In this document: positions 1 through 9,648 of the stretch, piece by piece
Layout: each line of letters starts with the position of its first letter
How positions within the stretch are numbered: the stretch's first letter is position 1
Source: Catenovulum sediminis
GTDB lineage: Bacteria; Pseudomonadota; Gammaproteobacteria; Enterobacterales; Alteromonadaceae
Assembly (NCBI RefSeq): GCF_040270295.1
Contig: NZ_JBELOE010000255.1
Direction: 5' to 3' (one strand)
DNA length: 64,000 nucleotides
The notes under the pieces: generated by a model
Told to the model about the DNA's origin: nothing
What the model saw: the letters and a program-made list of their open reading frames with translations, nothing else
The model's database searches: none
Position numbers and translations under genes: made by a program

Positions 1-1
1 T

Positions 2-127
2 TGGAATGACCTTAGTTGTTTTCTGTTAATCGCCATCCTTGCCCCTGACGCTCATGAGCAAGCTCGTAATCGAACTATCATGCATAACTTGGGTTTGATA
101 GCTGAAAAATTTCGGCAGCAATTCTAA
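2..127 (+). CDS. 3' end of an unidentified gene cut by the window edge
   Basis: An open frame enters from the left edge and ends at a TAA at 125-127, giving 41 residues that finish with LGLIAEKFRQQF. The composition looks like ordinary protein, with a hydrophobic stretch LLIAILAP followed by a charged amphipathic helix. I do not recognise the family. The gene runs on the plus strand and converges on the GH32 gene that ends at 310. There is no start codon in view, so only the C-terminus is described. Confidence 0.45.
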   Translation, partial: WNDLSCFLLIAILAPDAHEQARNRTIMHNLGLIAEKFRQQF

Positions 128-309
128 ATCGCTTTTGTCCAAAAATGTGTTAGATCCTCCGTCCGTCGTTTGCTCACACCAGAAGTTCATTTGATTAAGT
201 TATTTAATTTACGCTGCGTTTATACCCTGAAGCACATAAGGAAAGACAAAACACTCCATTCAGCGCGATTATGATAACCGCGCCGAATAGGTATTTCATT
301 AGGATGGAA

Positions 310-2367
310 CTACCAAATAGATTTTAACTGACTGATTTGCCAATTTGTCACTAGGCTGCTTTGCTCAGATTGTAAGTGAATTTGGTTAAAAGGTTTGTTA
401 GGAAAAACCAACGAGGTAATGGTCGATTTACCGTCTTCTACAAATACTTCTATTGATGCAACATCTTGAACAATTCGAACTGAATAATTCTGTTTAGTTG
501 AAATAGGTGCAACTTGTACCATCGGAAAGTCTTCGTCAAACCTTTGCTGGCCCGCTTGGGTTCTATCAACCGACAAAACACCCGTTTTACTATTTAAACT
601 AATTACCGCCTGCTCATTTAAATCGTTGGCTAGCACGATTTTAAATTCATTTGCTTGCAGCATATTAACATTCAGCGAAATATCCGCCAATTCAGTGGCA
701 AATTGCACTTGTTTATCTAGGCGCACTGTCTGTTTAACCACTAAATTGCTACCCGTTTCTGTATTTTGTTGCAACTTGTTAAGTTCAGTGGTTGGTACAG
801 AAGCGACACGATAACCTTTAGCCGTTTTATGCAGTTTCAGTTCTCGTGGTATTGTCATTGCGCCGCGCCATTGATCAGTGGGTACTTCGTTAGCATACGC
901 CCAGTTGTTCATCCAACCGATAAATAAATGACGGCCATCCTCAATACCTGACCAAGTAACACCGGCATAATTGTCTGCACCATAATCTAACCAAACTGCC
1001 GGTTCTATCGCTGATTTGGCGGGTGTGTCGGCAAATACAATTTGGTCAACCGAAATATGTCCCCATGGGCCCGTCGCTCTGTCGACTATTTCTAAACGTG
1101 CTTTTTTACCCTGCCATTTTGATACATCCCAACTGGCAATCGACATACTGCCGGAATTATTTCCCGTTGCGTACGCAACAATTTGATCATCGACAATAAG
1201 ATTCATTGCTGCGTCTTTTGGATATTTTCCACCCGCAATTACAAAGTTGATGTAAGGTTTTTCAATTTTGAATGTCTGACTAATTAACTTACCGGTTGAT
1301 GCATCACCCGTATTAAAAGAATTAGCAAGCTGCGCGCCATACCGGCCGATAAATTCGTTCGCACCTGCTTTTATCGGTGACTGGTTAAACGAATCGCCTT
1401 CTGTCGTCCATTTATCTATGCCGCTTTCAAAGTCTTCAAATATTTGCTGTTGCGGAAAAACAGCTGGTATTTTGGTGACTTCACTTTTAAAAGCAGGATC
1501 CATCGTAAATGTTTTGCCATCAAAATCACCCACAAAATATTGTGTACCTGAGCCACCATTTGGCCCACCCGGGTTTAAGCTGACCAAGAGTACATATTTT
1601 TCTTCTTGTGTGCCTTCCACCTGCATTTTAATTAAGTCTGGGCATTCCCAATATCCACCATGTGCGCCATATGCAGCGCCAAAATCACTTAGGTGATGCC
1701 AGTCTTTTAAATTGGTTGAGGCGTAAAAACCAATGCGGTTCTGCACAGCTAATGCCATTACCCATTGGTTTGACTCGTCATGCCAAAATACTTTTGGATC
1801 GCGAAAATCGGCAATTTTGCCGCCTTCTAATACTGGGTTGCCCGCATATTTTTGCCAACTGCGACCATTGTCTAAACTGTAGGCTAATGCTTGTGTTTGC
1901 ACGTTTTCCGCTCTAGCGGCTTCGGCAACTTTGTTGTGGTAGGTGAATATGGCAACTAACGGTGGGTTTTCTGCTGTGCCTAAACCTGAGGTGTTGTTTT
2001 TATCTAATACGGCACTACCAGAGAATATCCAACCTTTGTCGTCTGGAAATAACGCTATGGGTAATTCTTGCCAGTGAACTAAATCTTTAGAAACTGCATG
2101 GCCCCAGTGCATTGGCCCCCACTTTGTGCCATCTGGATAGTGTTGAAAAAACAGATGATATTCACCATTGTGATACACCATACCATTGGGGTCGTTCATC
2201 CAAGCTTGTTTTGGTGAAAAGTGAAATTGCGGTCTATGGTGTTGGAAATATTCAGGTGTTGATGAGGTTGCGTCAACCGCTTGATTTGCGTTAACTGTTG
2301 CAGGTGAGCTTGCAAGCCCTGCGGTCATTGAAAGCGCAACTAACCAACTTAATTTTCTAAGCTTCAT
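310..2367 (-). CDS. GH32 exo-fructanase (levanase/inulinase type) with inserted beta-sandwich module
   Basis: Secreted glycoside hydrolase of family GH32, expected to release fructose from levan, inulin or sucrose-type ends. The 685-aa product has an N-terminal signal peptide (hydrophobic core about 8-20, Ala-rich cleavage region near 27). The three GH32 hallmarks are intact: WMNDPNG at 56-62 (nucleophile D59), FRDP at 188-191 (transition-state stabiliser D190) and ECPD at 241-244 (acid/base E241). A module of about 135 residues (about 310-447) interrupts the catalytic domain; it starts FEDFESG and ends GHISVDQIVF and resembles the insert (DUF4980, from memory) of Bacteroides GH32 enzymes. 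The C-terminal GH32 beta-sandwich covers about 520-685. It is a close paralogue of the enzyme at 32202-34292. It lies 107 bp downstream of the lipoprotein gene at 2475-5309 with no LacI-type palindrome in the gap, so it is probably co-transcribed from the promoter near 5340. The exact substrate cannot be read from the sequence. Confidence 0.92.
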   Translation of the reverse strand: MKLRKLSWLVALSMTAGLASSPATVNANQAVDATSSTPEYFQHHRPQFHFSPKQAWMNDPNGMVYHNGEYHLFFQHYPDGTKWGPMHWGHAVSKDLVHWQELPIALFPDDKGWIFSGSAVLDKNNTSGLGTAENPPLVAIFTYHNKVAEAARAENVQTQALAYSLDNGRSWQKYAGNPVLEGGKIADFRDPKVFWHDESNQWVMALAVQNRIGFYASTNLKDWHHLSDFGAAYGAHGGYWECPDLIKMQVEGTQEEKYVLLVSLNPGGPNGGSGTQYFVGDFDGKTFTMDPAFKSEVTKIPAVFPQQQIFEDFESGIDKWTTEGDSFNQSPIKAGANEFIGRYGAQLANSFNTGDASTGKLISQTFKIEKPYINFVIAGGKYPKDAAMNLIVDDQIVAYATGNNSGSMSIASWDVSKWQGKKARLEIVDRATGPWGHISVDQIVFADTPAKSAIEPAVWLDYGADNYAGVTWSGIEDGRHLFIGWMNNWAYANEVPTDQWRGAMTIPRELKLHKTAKGYRVASVPTTELNKLQQNTETGSNLVVKQTVRLDKQVQFATELADISLNVNMLQANEFKIVLANDLNEQAVISLNSKTGVLSVDRTQAGQQRFDEDFPMVQVAPISTKQNYSVRIVQDVASIEVFVEDGKSTITSLVFPNKPFNQIHLQSEQSSLVTNWQISQLKSIW

Positions 2368-2403
2368 AACAATACAACTCTATTGATTACTTTAAAAGAA
2401 AGC

Positions 2404-2437
2404 GGCGCCACCAGACTCAGCACTGACTGGTGACGCC
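2404..2437 (-). terminator. Hairpin between two fructan genes, possible terminator/attenuator
   Basis: An 11-position stem (GGCG, one mismatch, CACCAG paired with CTGGTG, mismatch, CGCC) with a 12-nt loop. Read on the minus strand it is followed by CGCTTTCTTTT, a T-rich run typical of intrinsic termination. It lies between the lipoprotein gene ending at 2475 and the GH32 gene starting at 2367, so it may lower expression of the distal gene. A second small hairpin (CTGATC/GATCAG) lies at 2442-2458. Confidence 0.5.
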
Positions 2438-2474
2438 AATTCTGATCATGGGGATCAGAAACCTTTACGTTAAC

Positions 2475-5309
2475 TTAGCGAGAAAATCGTTTTACATCTT
2501 TAACACTGACTGCATCAGCATTAGTATAAAAACCAATTTCGTATTCCGCTAGTTCATATAATCTAAAGCTAAGAGCTCGATAGCCATTTATATACAGAGC
2601 ACCCACACCCGCTTCTGGGTCTGCTAACAGTTCAAAGTTAATCCCTGCAGTCGCATCTAGTGGCACTGCTACTTCTGGGTTAAATTGATTTGTTTCATCA
2701 CCTACAAAATAGAATTTAGCTAGGTTGTTGGCAGCGTCAATCGATATATGGGCGCGTTTATCTGCACCTTCAGCTTCTGGTTTACGTAACACTAAACCAA
2801 AATTAGCGTCTGCATTGGTGCTAGTTACATTAAAACTCCAACGGTTTTTCATGTTTGAGCTGGCGAGCGTTGTTAAGCTTTGCGCCTGTAAATCAAAGCC
2901 TGTTGCAGTGGCCGTAGCAGCGCCTTCACTGAATACAGAATCTGTTGCCATGGTTTGGGCTAATCCAGTGCGTAATTTTTCTGGTAGTTCCACGGCCAGT
3001 TCACCATCTTTTAATTTAACCTCGTGAACCATCAAGTCGCCACCCCAGTCAGGGTTTGCGCCATCTTTACGACCAAAGTTGTGTGCGACCCAACCAAATA
3101 ATAGGCGTTCATCAGCATGACCAGCAGTACGTGCTGCGTAATATGCTCTGCCGTCTAATGCGGTGTTATTCGCCAATACCCAATCATCGTTTTGTTTTGT
3201 TAATACTTTAACTTGACGAGAATCGTCTCTTTGATCAGAGAAAACAATAAATGGCGTACCGTCCAACTCAAAGTAGTCTGCAACTTCTAAATTCAGGTTA
3301 GACACTTCTGTATATAGCGGCGCTTGTGCGGTCCAACTAGACAAGTCTTCTGAAGTATATAAACCGATCGCCGCTTTGTTTTGGTAACGTGTCGTGATTA
3401 ACATCCAATATTTGCTTTCACTTTCATTCCAAAATACCAGTGGATCCCTGAAATCAAAGTCGCTGTAACCGTTAGAACCACTAAAGGTATCCGCTGGTAT
3501 CGGCTGCCAGTTGGTTAACGTGTTATCGGTGGCTTTAGCATGCATCACTGTTTCAACAGGGCTCAAATCACGATTGTGGCCTGTATAAAACATATGATAA
3601 CTACCATCTTGCGCTTTAATTACACTGCCTGAACCTATCCATTGATCAGCTTTACTTGAATCACCCGAAGCTGGCAACACAGTTTGTGGGAAACTAGAAG
3701 TCAATAAATCAGACGTTTTAGCCACTGCCCAAGAATGAAAACCTAAGTTTTCGAGGTAATAGATATAATACTCTCCGTTATCATAAAACGGATTTGGATC
3801 ACCTAAGTCTAATACCAGATTTTGACCATGCCCTGTGTCACTTGTTACAACCGCTGAAGCGACAGGTTGCGCTGCTGCTCTATCGGCTTGTCTAATTTCG
3901 TCAACCAATATAAATGCTAGTGAACCATCGTCTTCTGATGCGTCATGCTGGTCAATAATTTCAATAACAGCTTGTTGCCCATTTAATGCGGATACGTCCC
4001 AGCTATGCCAATCAACCTGATTCTCTTCGCCATTACCGGTCGCGTGACGTACTATTTTACCGTTTACTCGTAAAACAACAGCTGTCGCTTTGTCAGAAGT
4101 ATATTCGTTATTGCCACCACCAATTAAAAAATTAATATAGTTTTTATTGATGACAAACTCAGGCGTAATTACAGAACCTGTTGCAGCATCGCCTAACCAG
4201 CCTAAATTAGTGCCATCGGCTTCAAATGCGTCTGTGCGGCTTGAAAATGCGCGATCACCTACATGGTTGGTTACATCAGCAGCCCACCAGCCACCATCCA
4301 GTTTAATCATGTCGCCGGTAGCGCGAAAGCTATGGTTTTGGTAACTATTGAATTGACCACAACAAAATTCAAAACCTGCAATGTTCTGGTTAACGTCTGT
4401 TTGACGAACAAATGCAGCCTCACCTGTTGTGGTGGGGGCACTTGTTAGTATTGCAGTGGCTTTCACGATATTACTTGCCGATGGTGCGACGGCTGCTTTG
4501 TCTGCCGCTCTAAATTCGTCAGCCAGTAGATACGCTAAACCGGCATCACTTCTATCGTCGGTATGCATATCAATAAATTCGATCCAAGCTGTTTTGCCTT
4601 GATAGTCTGTCACGTCCCATGTTTGCCAATCCATAGAGTTGTGTTGATTATCACCACTCGCGGTACGCACCACTTGATCATCAACCATCAGTAGTACGCT
4701 GGTTGTATTGGCGCTGCCATATTGGTTGCTGCCACCACCGACTAAAAAGTTAATGTACTTTTTATCTATGTTAAATTGGGGCGAGCGAATGCTACCTGTT
4801 GCACTTGGGCCCACTTGCGCGGCAGAGGTATCCTCATCACTATCAAAACCATCACCATAACTAGAAAACACTCGTTCACCAATATGGCCTGCAACATCTG
4901 CCCCCCAAAAACCGCCATCTAATTCAACAAAGTCACCCGTTGCATTGGTAAATTCGTGTTCTTGATATGTGTCGTAACCACCACAACAAAATTCAAAACC
5001 TGCAATATTTTGGTTTGCATCATTTGCTCGCACAAATAGACTCGCGCCTTCTGTTTCAGGCGTATCTGTTAAAACGATGTCTCCACCGTCTCCACCGTCT
5101 CCACCGTCTCCACCATCACCGCCGTCTCCCGGATTTAATATATCGTCAGCATTTTGACCTTCTTCAAGAATGACCACTTCCACATTTTGTTGGTCTACAC
5201 TCTTGCCTGTTGTTTCTGCTGTATCTGTGCTACAAGCTGCTAAAAATACCGCCCCTGACAACAAGGCGCTGTGTCTTACTATGGTGTTAAGTTTGAACTT
5301 ATTAAGCAT
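2475..5309 (-). CDS. Lipoprotein with two tandem binding modules and a divergent GH32-like catalytic domain
   Basis: Predicted outer-membrane lipoprotein of 944 aa acting on fructans or fructosides. The lipobox LAAC puts the lipid on C26, and a flexible linker of repeated GGD triplets follows (about 61-77). Two homologous modules (about 86-275 and 294-475) share AGFEFCCG, TGS, YINFL(V/I)GGG and a W(D)V strand; they are relatives of the module inserted in the GH32 enzymes of this locus. A five-bladed-propeller domain of clan J follows (about 500-765): GDPNP at 503-507 (probable nucleophile D504), FRDP at 620-623, and a probable acid/base E675 in the context LEVADYFE, where classical GH32 has EC. 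The C-terminal beta-sandwich ends KRFSR. It is the first gene leftward of the regulated divergent promoter region 5310-5641. The lack of the usual EC pair means a GH43-like or new clan-J specificity is possible. Confidence 0.8.
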   Translation of the reverse strand: MLNKFKLNTIVRHSALLSGAVFLAACSTDTAETTGKSVDQQNVEVVILEEGQNADDILNPGDGGDGGDGGDGGDGGDIVLTDTPETEGASLFVRANDANQNIAGFEFCCGGYDTYQEHEFTNATGDFVELDGGFWGADVAGHIGERVFSSYGDGFDSDEDTSAAQVGPSATGSIRSPQFNIDKKYINFLVGGGSNQYGSANTTSVLLMVDDQVVRTASGDNQHNSMDWQTWDVTDYQGKTAWIEFIDMHTDDRSDAGLAYLLADEFRAADKAAVAPSASNIVKATAILTSAPTTTGEAAFVRQTDVNQNIAGFEFCCGQFNSYQNHSFRATGDMIKLDGGWWAADVTNHVGDRAFSSRTDAFEADGTNLGWLGDAATGSVITPEFVINKNYINFLIGGGNNEYTSDKATAVVLRVNGKIVRHATGNGEENQVDWHSWDVSALNGQQAVIEIIDQHDASEDDGSLAFILVDEIRQADRAAAQPVASAVVTSDTGHGQNLVLDLGDPNPFYDNGEYYIYYLENLGFHSWAVAKTSDLLTSSFPQTVLPASGDSSKADQWIGSGSVIKAQDGSYHMFYTGHNRDLSPVETVMHAKATDNTLTNWQPIPADTFSGSNGYSDFDFRDPLVFWNESESKYWMLITTRYQNKAAIGLYTSEDLSSWTAQAPLYTEVSNLNLEVADYFELDGTPFIVFSDQRDDSRQVKVLTKQNDDWVLANNTALDGRAYYAARTAGHADERLLFGWVAHNFGRKDGANPDWGGDLMVHEVKLKDGELAVELPEKLRTGLAQTMATDSVFSEGAATATATGFDLQAQSLTTLASSNMKNRWSFNVTSTNADANFGLVLRKPEAEGADKRAHISIDAANNLAKFYFVGDETNQFNPEVAVPLDATAGINFELLADPEAGVGALYINGYRALSFRLYELAEYEIGFYTNADAVSVKDVKRFSR

Positions 5310-5337
5310 ATATTAGCCTCTTTAACCTTTACATTTT

Positions 5338-5347
5338 ACAACGTTGT
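5338..5347. promoter_or_regulatory. LacI-type operator (perfect palindrome)
   Basis: ACAACGTTGT with a central CG, as usual for LacI-family operators. It lies 29 bp upstream of the lipoprotein gene start at 5309, in the gap shared with the divergent repressor gene at 5642. Confidence 0.8.
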
Positions 5348-5436
5348 CATTTCTTTTAATTTAATGACTAAGTTGTTTACTCTAATTTTACTAATTTCAG
5401 ACATTCACTTGATCAGTGAAAAGCACACTTAAATTT

Positions 5437-5446
5437 ACAACGTTGT
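5437..5446. promoter_or_regulatory. LacI-type operator (perfect palindrome)
   Basis: Second perfect ACAACGTTGT in the divergent region, 99 bp from the first site centre to centre. That is about 9.4 helical turns, compatible with looping between two dimers. Confidence 0.78.
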
Positions 5447-5585
5447 CTATTTATAAACGAATATGCTTTTTTTATCAAACAATATTTACAAAATATATTA
5501 ATTTATTTAAACAATAGGCGGTGCGATACCACTTTATCGACACATTAAAATAAATGACCCCTTAGCGATTTACGTTAACTTTTTG

Positions 5586-5595
5586 ACAACGTTGC
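5586..5595. promoter_or_regulatory. LacI-type operator, one mismatch
   Basis: ACAACGTTGC differs from the locus consensus only at the last base. It lies 46 bp upstream of the repressor start codon at 5642, which suggests autoregulation. Confidence 0.6.
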
Positions 5596-5641
5596 CCATT
5601 ATATAGTTAAATAAGCCATTATTATCACGAAAATTAAAACA

Positions 5642-6652
5642 ATGGTCACCATTAAACAAGTTGCGCAATTGGCGGGCGTTTCTTTTAAAACCGTCGCGCG
5701 AGTCGTCAACAAAGAACCTGGCGTCAAACCGCACAATGTAGAAAAAGTTGAAGCTGCAATAGAAAAGCTAGGTTACAGACCGAATAAAGCGGCAAGTTTA
5801 GTCCGCAAAAAACAAAGTGACATTATTGGGTTTATTTCTGACGAAATTTCTACCACCCCTGCTTCCGTTGCCATTTTAAAAGGTGCACAAGATATGGCTT
5901 GGGAGCAAGGTAAAACCCTAATGGTTTTTAACTTAGATCCTAAACACCCAAACAAAGACAGACTATATGAAGAGTGTCTGCAGCATCGCTCTGAAGGTAT
6001 TATTTATGGGGCTATGTATCATCAGTCGGTTGAATTTTCTAAACTGTTTAAAACGCTACCCACAGTTTTGGTTAATTGTGTCAGCACGCAGAACGATTTC
6101 ACTTCAATCGTACCGGATGATGAGCTGGCTGGATACTATGTGACTAAGCAGCTTTTGTACAAAGGTTACAAACGTATCGCTTTTTTAAATCTAAACCCAG
6201 ATATTATGGCGGCGCAGCATCGCCAAAAAGGTTTTTTAAAAGCCATGCAAGAATACGGCATTCCTGAAAACCAATGGCGTATAGATACCATTGAACAAGT
6301 AATTGAAGGCCGCACGGTCAATATTGCAGGCGAAGTTGCAAAACAAGTGATAGAAGAATTTAAGCCCGATGCGGTATTGTGTGGCAAAGACCTAGCTGCC
6401 ATTAAAGTTTACTTAGTGATAGAACGCTTAGGTTTAACAGTAGGTCAAGACATCGCAGTAGCCAGCTTTGATAACTGGCACGATATTCCAGAAATATTAG
6501 AACCCAAATTATCAACCATGGCACTTCCCTACTACGAAATGGGACGGCTAGCGGTCTCTCAGGTGTTGCAGTTAATCGCTAACAAAAATACCGTATACCC
6601 GGTTACACACCATAAAGTACCGTGTTTGTTGTTTGACAGAGCCTCTTTTTAA
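5642..6652 (+). CDS. LacI-family transcriptional repressor, fructan locus
   Basis: DNA-binding regulator of 336 aa. The N-terminus is a standard LacI helix-turn-helix (about 3-24, recognition helix SFKTVARVVN) followed by the hinge region (about 48-60, containing KAASLVRKK). The remainder is a periplasmic-binding-protein-like effector domain (about 60-330) that would bind a sugar or sugar phosphate, probably fructose-derived. Its paralogue at 34508-35512 is alike throughout and has nearly the same recognition helix (SFKTVSRVVN), so both probably recognise the ACAACGTTGT palindromes. It is divergent from the lipoprotein gene at 5309, with three operator copies in between. A hairpin GACAGAGC/GCTCTGTC at 6635-6664 overlaps the stop codon but lacks a T-run. 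The effector is not deducible from sequence. Confidence 0.9.
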   Translation: MVTIKQVAQLAGVSFKTVARVVNKEPGVKPHNVEKVEAAIEKLGYRPNKAASLVRKKQSDIIGFISDEISTTPASVAILKGAQDMAWEQGKTLMVFNLDPKHPNKDRLYEECLQHRSEGIIYGAMYHQSVEFSKLFKTLPTVLVNCVSTQNDFTSIVPDDELAGYYVTKQLLYKGYKRIAFLNLNPDIMAAQHRQKGFLKAMQEYGIPENQWRIDTIEQVIEGRTVNIAGEVAKQVIEEFKPDAVLCGKDLAAIKVYLVIERLGLTVGQDIAVASFDNWHDIPEILEPKLSTMALPYYEMGRLAVSQVLQLIANKNTVYPVTHHKVPCLLFDRASF

Positions 6653-6686
6653 AGACGCTCTGTCACGTTCACGCCTGATAGATCAA

Positions 6687-9530
6687 TTAGATAAATTTTT
6701 TACCTTTTAATTTAATGGTTAGTTTTTCACTATTCCTATTCAGCAAAATATTCTGATAAGTATCAATAATGGACGATTTACTTACCTTTTCAAATGCGGC
6801 AATACTTTTTTCAAAGCTGGAAAATTCATATTGACCAATTTCCCAATCAGCCAGATAAAACTGTGCTTCGTTGTAAATTTTTGCCGGTTTTTGGTTAATT
6901 TGCTTGACGATAAACTCTGCGACTTGGTTGTATAATTTTGCGGGTAGTTTAGGTAAAGCTAACCTGAATTGCTCGATAAATTGTGTGATTTCAGCTTCAA
7001 CTTCTGCTAATTCCGTATTGTCACTTTGCACAATAAACCGAATTGCAGGATAGTGATGGATAGCCGCTGGCATACTAGCGACAACATACCCCATTTGCTT
7101 ATCAGTCCGTATTCGCGTAAAAAACTCGTTCGCCATAATCTGATTCAACACAAAAATATCTGCCTCTATCTCGAAAGACGATTTCAATGCAATATAAGTT
7201 AATTCAACGCCATTATCACCGGATTCAATCTGCTTTTCGATTAATCGATTTTTGTTTGCTTTGGGCGTTAAGTATTGTTCATACTTCCATGGTTCCTGCT
7301 TTGACGGGCCGAGTGTTATACGGGCATTCTGGGCCAATTCGCTAATCTGTTTTTCACTGTAATAACCAAAAGCAAAAATGTCTAAAAAGTTATTGTTAAT
7401 TGCTTTTAGATGATGCGCTCGTACTTTTTCTACGGTTACTTGTTGTAGCGCGTAAATTTTATCTGCGAGCGGAAAAGCAACATGTTTGGTGCGATATAGC
7501 CCGCCTGCATACTCATTAAACTGTTGAATTGCTGGTGTTTTATGCAAATTTTGTAGACCTTGTAAATAACTCTCCACTCTTGCATTAACCAAAGATTCCG
7601 TAATTTCTAACTGCTTGAATACTTGCAAAGCTTCTTCGATATAAACAGCATGGGAGCGCAAATCACCAGTAAGCTCTAACTCTGTAAAACCGTAAGGGTT
7701 GCCATAACCTTTTAATTGTACCTGATGCATTTTTTTAGCGCGGTCAGCAAGCGAACTAAGTTGCTGTTGATATAAATAACTCAATACATGGTTCAATATT
7801 AAAGATTCAACATCTTTCACTTGATTGGGTGTTTGAATGGTTGCTTTCAATACGCCTTGTATCGAATTTTCGAAGTGTTTACTATGCATTAAATATGCTC
7901 TAATGCCTTGCTGTGCGACAACTCTTTTGGGTTGAGTTAACTGCTTATCTATCTTTGCTAAAGCAGATTTTTTCTCACTTGAGCCTGACATCGCAGGTGG
8001 CAAAACAGCGAGGTTTTGCCCCAAAGCGGATAGCCAGACATTTTTCTCTTCGTGAGTAAATGGCAAAGTTGAATACTTCCCAAATGCATAGGGGACTGGA
8101 TTTTCAGCCTCAACACGATCACCTATATGCCATAACCTTAAATTATCGATTGTCATTTGGTTTAACAATGACTCGATTGCCGGTTTATTAAAACCTTCGT
8201 AATAAGACTTTTCAGTCAGCACATATTTAATTGGGAAATACAATTGATTGACTGATAGCTTCAAAGCCGTATTGTAAGCTTCCTCTCCTTGATGGTTGGC
8301 ACTTTCTCCATCCAACAACATTTGCAACTCATTTGAGTACGCTTGAGTGACAGCTTTATTTTTAATTTGATGCAAATAATCCAAATAAGTTTGTACTATT
8401 AAATCTTTATGCTGCTCACCTTTACCGGTTAAATTGAAGTATGTGTAAAACGTGCCTTGGCTGCCGTAGATATTTGAACTGACATGATAATAAGCATCTT
8501 TTATCAACCCTTGATTACGCAATGTAGGAATAAGCGCTCCATTTTCCTGACTAAATATCAAATTGATTAAAAACCGGTTGGGTTTACTTTTCCATTCTGA
8601 CAAATTGTTTTTTATTGGAAATTCCAACCCTAATTGACTCTGCTTTTCTCGCGTTTTAACAAAAATATGCTGTCCAACTTGTTGCTTAGCAAACGCGTCT
8701 GTCGTCACTTCGGGTTTTTCTATCGCTTTATTTTTAATCGTACCAAAGTGTCGCATTGCAAGCGCCATCAACTCATCAATTGATTGGCTTCCGACCAATG
8801 TTAGCTTCATTTGATTTGCCGAATAAAACCTATTGTAAAACTGAACCATTTCATCATGAAGTGTTTTGTCGTCTTTATCTTTTAGCGTATCGGCATTACC
8901 CACAGCCAAAAAGCGCAATGGATGCTGCGGATTTGCAGTGACCGCAGCCACTCGCTGTATCGTAAAGTGCGGACTAGACTTTTGTTTTGACCATTCTGAA
9001 TGCACTGCTTGTACTTCTTTTTTACTATACTGATGGTCAAATAGTGGCTCAGAGAGCGCAGCAGACAACCGATCTAACGCACCATCAAATTTACTATTTG
9101 AAACATAAAAAAAGTAATTAGTGTGGTCTCTAGCAGTATACGCGTTGGTAAAACCGCCTCCTTGCTCAACAAACTTTTTAAATTCGTTCGGCCAAGGATA
9201 TTTTTTAGATGATTGAAAAATCATATGCTCTAGATAGTGTGGTAAACCTTGATAGTCTTCACTAGCTTGAAACGCACCTGCTGCAACCACTATAGAGGCT
9301 GCTGCGACTTCTAAGTCTTCATCAGATACCACAATAACTTGCATGCCGTTGTCTAATGTGAAGCCGGCATATTTCCGATGATCGTTTTCGTGTTTTATTG
9401 GTGTAACATGGCTAATGCTTTTGGAGTAGTTAGACTGATGTGATACTAGAGATTTGTCTGTTGTCGCACACGAAAGCAGTAAACTCAGTGTCAACAACAG
9501 CATTAATATAAATATTGAACAATTGCGCAT
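6687..9530 (-). CDS. M16 family zinc metallopeptidase (pitrilysin/insulinase-like), lipoprotein
   Basis: Zinc peptidase of 947 aa, near the length of pitrilysin (about 960). The N-terminus is a lipoprotein signal (LLLSC, C21), so it is probably anchored in the envelope. The inverted zinc motif HYLEH is at 98-102 (H98 and H102 ligands, E101 catalytic), with the distal acidic ligand probably E179 in HSEW, 77 residues later. The usual four-domain M16 layout is suggested by length. It converges on the LacI gene (34 bp between stops) and has no ACAACGTTGT palindrome upstream, so it is probably not part of the fructan regulon even though it sits inside the locus. It may degrade peptides or clear signal peptides at the cell surface. 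Substrate unknown. Confidence 0.88.
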   Translation of the reverse strand: MRNCSIFILMLLLTLSLLLSCATTDKSLVSHQSNYSKSISHVTPIKHENDHRKYAGFTLDNGMQVIVVSDEDLEVAAASIVVAAGAFQASEDYQGLPHYLEHMIFQSSKKYPWPNEFKKFVEQGGGFTNAYTARDHTNYFFYVSNSKFDGALDRLSAALSEPLFDHQYSKKEVQAVHSEWSKQKSSPHFTIQRVAAVTANPQHPLRFLAVGNADTLKDKDDKTLHDEMVQFYNRFYSANQMKLTLVGSQSIDELMALAMRHFGTIKNKAIEKPEVTTDAFAKQQVGQHIFVKTREKQSQLGLEFPIKNNLSEWKSKPNRFLINLIFSQENGALIPTLRNQGLIKDAYYHVSSNIYGSQGTFYTYFNLTGKGEQHKDLIVQTYLDYLHQIKNKAVTQAYSNELQMLLDGESANHQGEEAYNTALKLSVNQLYFPIKYVLTEKSYYEGFNKPAIESLLNQMTIDNLRLWHIGDRVEAENPVPYAFGKYSTLPFTHEEKNVWLSALGQNLAVLPPAMSGSSEKKSALAKIDKQLTQPKRVVAQQGIRAYLMHSKHFENSIQGVLKATIQTPNQVKDVESLILNHVLSYLYQQQLSSLADRAKKMHQVQLKGYGNPYGFTELELTGDLRSHAVYIEEALQVFKQLEITESLVNARVESYLQGLQNLHKTPAIQQFNEYAGGLYRTKHVAFPLADKIYALQQVTVEKVRAHHLKAINNNFLDIFAFGYYSEKQISELAQNARITLGPSKQEPWKYEQYLTPKANKNRLIEKQIESGDNGVELTYIALKSSFEIEADIFVLNQIMANEFFTRIRTDKQMGYVVASMPAAIHHYPAIRFIVQSDNTELAEVEAEITQFIEQFRLALPKLPAKLYNQVAEFIVKQINQKPAKIYNEAQFYLADWEIGQYEFSSFEKSIAAFEKVSKSSIIDTYQNILLNRNSEKLTIKLKGKKFI

Positions 9531-9648
9531 TTAATCACGCTCCTTTGTATAAATTTTCACTTTTGTTATTTGACTTACCTTAACCCGCTCTGTTTTTATT
9601 GATATTTGTTGTGATTTTACGCCTCTTACTGTATTTAAAATGAAAAAA

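Noticed and set aside
263..283. Hairpin GCGCG...CGCGC near the left edge
   Set aside because: A short stem with a mismatch and no T-run on either strand; too weak to call a terminator for the GH32 gene.
6635..6664. Hairpin over the LacI stop codon as a terminator
   Set aside because: The 8-bp stem is perfect, but there is no T-run on either strand.
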